NCBI GenBank assembly: GCA_041394905.1
Contig: JAWKHJ010000004.1
Span: forward strand, 1 to 64,000
Direction: 5' to 3'
DNA length: 64,000 nucleotides
Source of the DNA: RI-231 sp041394905
Lineage (GTDB): Bacteria; Acidobacteriota; Terriglobia; Bryobacterales; UBA6623
Shown here: positions 58,960 through 64,000 of the stretch, in pieces
Layout of the letters: every line of letters begins with the position of its first letter
Numbering within the stretch: the stretch's first letter is position 1
Made by a program: the position numbers and the translations under genes
The notes under the pieces: model-generated
What the model was told of the DNA's origin: nothing
The model's input: the letters and a program-made list of their open reading frames with translations, nothing else
Database searches by the model: none

Positions 58960-60249
58960 TCAAACCAGCGCCGGCTCGAGCTCGACCTGTGTAAACACGT
59001 ATGGGCCTTCTGGAATCACCAGGATGCGGGCGTCGCGCGGCAGCTCGGCAAGCACGCCGTCGATGGCCTGCTGCGGAGTATCGAACGAGCGGCCCCAGAA
59101 GTGCGCTCTGCGGTCTTCAGGGCTGATGCCCGGCACACAGAACGCGAGGTTCGCCTTGCGCGCGACCATGGCCAGCTTCTCCGCCTGCCACTGGTCGACG
59201 GTCACCAGGGCGTCGGCGAGGCGGTCGAGCAGCTTCGCGCCAATCCGGGGATGTGCGCGTGAGCTCGGAAAACTCCGGACTGCCCAGACCCTCGCTGCAC
59301 TCGCCCACCAGCAGGATCGTCCCGCCGGGTTTGACCACGTGCGAAGCGGCCGTGACGCCCTTGACCGCTTGATAGAACGTCAAGTCGAGCGGATAGCCGC
59401 CCGAGGTGGTGATGACCAGGTCAGCCGCCTCTTCGACCGCCGCCAGGGTGGAACGCTTGACGAACTCCACTCCTTCGGCGTGCGCCTTCACGGGCTCGCC
59501 CGCGAACACGGCAGCAATGCCGCGGCCTTCGGTCAGCGCCACGTCGACCATGAAGTCGTGCCGTGCCATCGCCGCGATTTCGAGAAACTCCTCGTGCAGG
59601 GGGTTTTCCGGGAAGCAGCCTTCGCTCACACGCTCTTCACGCATGAACAGAGGGGAGTGCAACCGTTTGATCGTACGCTCGCCCGCCAGCCCGATTGAGA
59701 TCAACTTCCGTCCGCCGGAGAAACCCGCCATCAGGTGCGGCTCGATGAAGCCCAGCGTGAGGTGCAAGTCCGCGTCGATGAAGCGCTGGTCGATGTAGAC
59801 CGGCGTGCCGCCCTTGGTGTCGCCTAGATAGGCCTGCTCATCGAGCGCCTTGGCGCGATGCGAGTAGACCGGGTGCTTGGCGCGAATCTCAGAGCCCGAG
59901 GATCTCGTCGAGCTCGGCGTCGGTCGCCTCGCGGTGCAAGCCAGTGGCGATCAGGATGGTGATGTTTTCAGGCTGGATGCCGCCTGCTTCGAGCGCAGCC
60001 GTTACGATGGGCAGCACCAGCTTGTTCGGCGCGGGCCGGGTGATGTCGCATACCGAGATCGCCGCCGAGCGTTTGCTTCGAGCTAGCTCCTCGAGGCCCG
60101 CGCAGCCAATCGGATGCGCCACAGCCTCGGTGATTGCCGCTTTGGGGTCGTCGAGCGCGCGCGAACCGCGGTTCCAGGACCTGTGTGCGACCGTCGTCCG
60201 GCAGCGTGACGGGAGCGCCGGTTTTGCCGTAGGCGAGTGTGACTTGCAT
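58960..60249 (-). CDS. larA: Nickel-dependent lactate racemase (LarA), frame breaks near 60140, 59890 and 59255
   Basis: ATG 60249 gives MQVTLAYGKTGAPVTLPDDG. Later pieces read ISVCDITRPAPNKLVLPIVT, IATGLHREATDAELDEILGL, LGFIEPHLMAGFSGGRKLIS and LVITTSGGYPLDLTFYQAVK. These are LarA signatures: DxTRP, the GxHR-type His and the GGRK Lys expected to carry the Ni-pincer cofactor. The last 80 residues are in a separate frame (QWQAEKLAMVARKANLAFCV). It interconverts D- and L-lactate or a related 2-hydroxyacid. The cofactor genes larB, larC and larE are not in the window. Confidence 0.88.
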
Positions 60250-60374
60250 GCTCTTGTTTATGCTACCAGCGGTTGCGCTTGCTCGGCCCAGCGGCGAAGC
60301 CGCATACTATCCTCGAAGCCGGATCGCCTCCGCGACGACTCCCCCTTACTCGAAAAGCGCGTCCGGATGGATCC

Positions 60375-63057
60375 ATGATCGGCGAGACCATCAGCCACTA
60401 CCGCATCGTCGAGAAACTCGGCGAAGGCGGAATGGGCGTTGTTTACAAGGCTGAGGACACGCGCCTCGGACGCACCGTTGCGCTCAAATTCCTGCACGAG
60501 CACGCGCTCCACAGCGAGGACAACCGTAAGCGCTTCGAGCGCGAAGCCAAGGCCGCTGCCGTACTCAACCATCCCAACATCTGCACGATCTACGAGATCG
60601 ACGAGATCGACGGACAGCTTTTCATCGCGATGGCCTGGGCGCCGGGCGAGAGCTTGGCCACGCGCATTCAGCGCGGCCCTCTGCCGGTGCGCGATGCTCT
60701 GTCGATCGCCGCCCAGTGCGCTTCGGGCCTGCAGGAAGCGCACGCGAATGGGATCGTACACCGCGACCTCAAGCCGAGCAACATTTTCTTGACGGAGCGG
60801 GCTGACACCGAGCCGCGTGCAGTTGTGATGGATTTTGGCGTTGCTCGACTGGCGCGGCGGTCGAGCCTGACGCGCGAAGGGGCGACGCTCGGAACGGTGG
60901 GATACATGTCGCCCGAGCAGACCTTCGGCGGCAAAGTCGACCCGCGCACCGACGTTTGGGCGCTGGGCGTGGTGCTTTACGAAATGCTCGTCGGCCGGAC
61001 GCCGTTCGAAGGCGAGTATGAGCAGGCCGTAGCCTATGCCCTGGTGAACGAGGACCACGAACCGGTGACGGCGCTGCGGACGGGGCTGCCGATCGAGCTC
61101 GACCGGCTGCTCGACAAAGCTCTCGCGAAGGCGCCGGAAGACCGTTACCAGAGCATGGCGGACCTGATGGTCGACTTGCGCTCGATTGCGCGCTCGATCG
61201 AACCGACGGCGGGGAGGCCGGCGGCGATTTATCGCACCGGTCCACGCCAGGCCACGCCGCCGCCGCAATCGCGCCTGGGTTGGTGGTTGGCTCTCGCGGG
61301 CTTAACGGGCGCCGCCCTGGCCCTGGTGTTCATCCGTAGGGCTCCCGCGCCTCCGCCCAATGACTTCCAGCTTCGCCAGATCACCCGCGATGCGGGCCTG
61401 TCGATGACGCCTGCCCTCTCGCTCGATGGCAATCTGGTCGCCTATGCCTCGGACCGCAGCTCGCCCGGAGCGCTGAATCTTTGGGTGCAACAGGTAGCCG
61501 GCGGCGGCGCAGTGCAGTTGACCGACAATCCGGCCGCCGACCACAGCCCGCACTTCTCGCCCGACGGCAGCCGGATCGTGTTCCGCTCTGAGCGGAGGGC
61601 GGCGAGGTCTACCTCGTCCCCGCCCTAGGCGGCGAAGCGCGCTTGGCGGCCGCCTCAGGACGTCGGCCACGCTTTTCTCCCGACAGCCCGGCTGGCGTAT
61701 TACACTGCGCCGCCCAGCTCCATCCGCGGCTCGCGCAGCTTCACTCGCCTCGGCCGAGGGCCGGCAGCCGCGCGAAATCGCGGCCGGCTTTGACGCGGCC
61801 GCCCTGCCGGTTTGGACGCACGAAGGAAGTCACATCGCCTTTTGGGGCAGCAAGACAGGAGAGAGCGAAGACGTTTGGCTGGTCTCCTCCACCGCGGAAG
61901 ACGCCGAGCCGGTCAAGAGCGGACTGACGGAATCTCTGGCGCGACAGCACGTACGGATCGCGTCACTCGATAGCTGGGATCCGGAAACGAAAAGTCTGAT
62001 CTTCTCAGGCGCGCGTGAAGACAGCATCAATTTGTGGTCGGTAGCGCTAGGCGCGGATGGTTCCCCACGCGGTCCGGCGCAACGGCTCACGCTCGGCCGC
62101 GATGAGCGCAGCGCATCTTCGCGGGTCCAGGGGCGTATTGCGTTCATGGCCGGCGACCGCCGCATCAACATCTGGTCGATGCCGCTCAATCGCTCCGGAG
62201 ACGCACCGTCCGGCGAGCCACGACAGATCACCGATTCGGCAGCGTCGGACTACACATCGACGATCTCCAGCGACGGCCAAACCCTGATCTTTCGCTCGAC
62301 GCGCTCCGGATTTGTCGACGTTTGGGCAAGCCACCCGCCCGACGCTCGGCCTATTTCCCTGACGTCCAACGAAGCTTTCGAGAGCATTCCGAGGCTCTCC
62401 ACGGACGGCAAGCAGGTCGCATTCTCCGTCAACGAGCAAGGCGATCGGATCCTTTATACCGTCGACGCCGATGGGCATGGCGCCACGCGTCGCCTGTGCG
62501 ACAACTGCGGCGCGCCAATCGCTTGGACGCCAAGCGGCGACATCATCTACCAAGTCAATAAGGGAACGGCTACATTCGCGCTTTATCACGAGGGGGCGAC
62601 GACGATGCTGTTCAGCTCGACTCCCCACCCGATTTACGCGGGCAGCCTATCACGCGATGGGCGCTGGTTCGTTTTCAAGGCGGACTTGGACGACCGGCGG
62701 ACACAGGTCTTCATCACACCGTTCGATACGACGCGCTTGCCGATCGACATCGCGGAGTGGATCCCGATGACGGCGGGTGAAAGCTGGGACGACATCCCGC
62801 GTTTCTCGCCCGACAATCGCATTGTCTACCTCAGCTCAGACCGCGACGGATTCCGCTGCATCTGGGCCCGCCGGTTCGACCCTGCAACGAAGCAGCCGCA
62901 GGGAGACTTGTTCCCCGTGAAGCACTTTCACGGAATGGACTTGTCGCTCTCAGGCCTGAGCTTGAACGAATTTGAGCTTTCGGTGGGACCGGATGAGCTC
63001 GTGTTTCCGCTGCTGAAGCAGTCGGGCAACATCTGGATGCTCACGCCGGCTGAGTGA
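60375..63057 (+). CDS. Ser/Thr protein kinase with PD40 propeller sensor, frame breaks near 61600-61930
   Basis: ATG 60375 gives MIGETISHYRIVEKLGEGGM, then the Lys motif TVALKFL, catalytic HRDLKPSN, DFGVARLA and activation-segment MSPEQTFGG. A juxtamembrane region leads to one helix (LGWWLALAGLTGAALALVFI, residues about 300-320). The rest is a TolB/PD40 beta propeller with blades such as PHFSPDGSRIVFRS, STISSDGQTLIFRST and PRFSPDNRIVYLSSD. The kinase is PknB-like and faces the cytosol, and the propeller probably senses an outside ligand. At least two frame changes lie in the first blades. The stop is TGA 63055-63057. Confidence 0.92.
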
Positions 63058-63151
63058 CCAAACGCACGCGCACGATCGGAAGGTGGTAAGGCATTTCGCC
63101 CATAGGCGCAGGAGTGCTCAGACGGTAGTCTCGAAGAGGGAAACCAGTCTG

Positions 63152-64000
63152 ATGCGCTCCATTGCCAAGCTCGCCCTCCTGACCGCCGCGATCACCGTTC
63201 CAGCAGCCGCTGTCGACCAAAACATGCTGCAGATGGCTGACCCGGAGATCAATCTGTTGATCGGCATCCGGATGGGCCAGATCTCGTCGTCGCCATTGAT
63301 GTTGAAGGTGTTCGACGAGAGCAAGAAGAGTGGTCCGGGGTTCTCGGAACTCATCGACCGCATGGGGCCGAACCCATTCTCTTCGATTGATGAAGTGCTC
63401 ATCATGGGCCGCGTGGACCCCGATGCGAAAGACGCGGGGGATGACGCCGTCATCCTTGCGCACGGCGACTTTTCCGGTTCCGCCTTCCAGGATTCGATTT
63501 GCGCGAAGGGTTGCAAGCCGGGCTCGCACCACGGCGTCGCTCTGCAACTGCTAGAGCACGACGGCAAGCCGGCTGCTTTCGCTAAGCTCAGCGACGCGTA
63601 CGCCGTGCTCGGCGCGGTCGACAAGGTGGAGGCGCTGATCGACCGCAAGGCCGCCGGCGGCAGCCCGCAGTTCGCCACGCGCGCACAGGAATGGGCCAAG
63701 GGGCTGACAGGGCATGACATCTGGATTGCAGCCCAAGGCCCGTTCGAGGCTCCGGCTGGCGACACCGGACCTCCGATGGCTCAGCAGATGCTTGACGGAC
63801 TCGAAGGCGTGGGACTCGGACTCACCTTGGGCAAGGAGCTCGTAATGAGCCTGGACCTTCGTTCGAAGAGCGAGGACGACTCGAAGCGCCTGTACACCAC
63901 ATTGCAGGGACTTCTGGCGATGGCCACGATGCAACAAGGCCAACAGGGTAAGCCCGGTCCGGCCCAACTGCTCGAGAAGCTCGAGATGACCCAGGGCGCC
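63152..64000 (+). CDS. Secreted protein of unknown function, 3' end outside window
   Basis: ATG 63152 opens a frame with no stop up to the right edge (283 codons). The signal peptide is MRSIAKLALLTAAITVPAAA. The mature part reads NLLIGIRMGQISSSPLMLKV, VLIMGRVDPDAKDAGDDAVI, then two Cys in SICAKGCKPGS. Alternating strands and helices such as GLGLTLGKELVMSLDLRSKS suggest one or two repeated alpha/beta units. I do not recognise a named family. It lies 94 bases after the kinase gene and could be read through from it. Confidence 0.7.
   Translation, partial: MRSIAKLALLTAAITVPAAAVDQNMLQMADPEINLLIGIRMGQISSSPLMLKVFDESKKSGPGFSELIDRMGPNPFSSIDEVLIMGRVDPDAKDAGDDAVILAHGDFSGSAFQDSICAKGCKPGSHHGVALQLLEHDGKPAAFAKLSDAYAVLGAVDKVEALIDRKAAGGSPQFATRAQEWAKGLTGHDIWIAAQGPFEAPAGDTGPPMAQQMLDGLEGVGLGLTLGKELVMSLDLRSKSEDDSKRLYTTLQGLLAMATMQQGQQGKPGPAQLLEKLEMTQGA

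Overview
The window is GC-rich bacterial DNA that most resembles an acidobacterium of the Solibacteraceae/Bryobacterales type. This is inferred from gene content, not from a marker-gene search. The supporting content is three very large carboxypeptidase-regulatory/TonB-type outer-membrane proteins, a PSCyt/DUF1587-1592-1588-1585 protein paired with a DUF1552 protein, a secreted ThuA protein, Ser/Thr-kinase and winged-helix regulators fused to propellers or TPRs, a secretin with a C-terminal cohesin-like tail, and a pair of mannonate-dehydratase-like genes. The sequence carries many single-base reading-frame breaks, often at homopolymers, and they hit genes that should be indispensable (smpB, rsmD, threonylcarbamoyl-AMP synthase, a tRNA). 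Most breaks are therefore probably assembly or sequencing errors rather than pseudogenes, and I annotate such loci as single genes with the breaks noted.

Layout. 0-6 kb: a partial glycosyltransferase, a small cytochrome c, a 7Fe ferredoxin, and a housekeeping run (tsaC/sua5, folD, coaE, an HtrA-like protease, a tiny Cys-rich protein). 5.9-9.1 kb: an FtsX-type permease in many frames. 9.1-13.4 kb (minus): an operon of LamG-like secreted protein, PSCyt-type cytochrome protein and DUF1552 protein. 13.5-17.2 kb (minus): secretin gspD and two type II pseudopilins, one carrying a long Gly/Ser-rich insertion. 17.3-25.2 kb: smpB, a winged-helix/TPR regulator, a secreted HEIGH protein, then ftsK, uppP and a LarA-family isomerase on the minus strand. 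25.3-27 kb: two genes that both lost their 5' ends, head to head. 27-35.3 kb: two paralogous Oar-like receptors flanking a divergent membrane regulator, with a strong dyad in the shared intergenic region. 35.8-42.5 kb: ECF sigma factor, zinc-finger anti-sigma protein, a third Oar-like receptor, then a TlpA-type thioredoxin and a DsbD N-domain protein. 42.5-46.3 kb: MarR regulator, an Nramp-related transporter with non-canonical metal-site motifs, an MgtE-N/CBS sensor protein without a channel, and rsmD. 46.3-51.6 kb: two mannonate-dehydratase-like genes, an orphan VapB antitoxin, biotin carboxylase and carrier, a DnaC-like ATPase, tRNA-Ala. 51.9-57.8 kb: 2-oxoacid:ferredoxin oxidoreductase alpha and beta, a large ferredoxin-tailed protein I cannot name, and an RsbRD-N-like protein. 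57.9-64 kb: secreted ThuA protein, lactate racemase larA, a Ser/Thr kinase with a propeller sensor, and a partial secreted protein.

How parts fit together. The MgtE-N/CBS protein and the Nramp-related transporter abut (TAG directly before ATG) and look like a split sensor/transporter. The Kor alpha and beta genes, the ferredoxin-tailed protein and the nearby ferredoxin and carboxylase genes suggest low-potential 2-oxoacid metabolism. The three TonB-type receptors each sit next to a regulator (divergent membrane regulator, or sigma/anti-sigma pair), which suggests regulated outer-membrane uptake. I see no CRISPR array, insertion sequence, rRNA or prophage.
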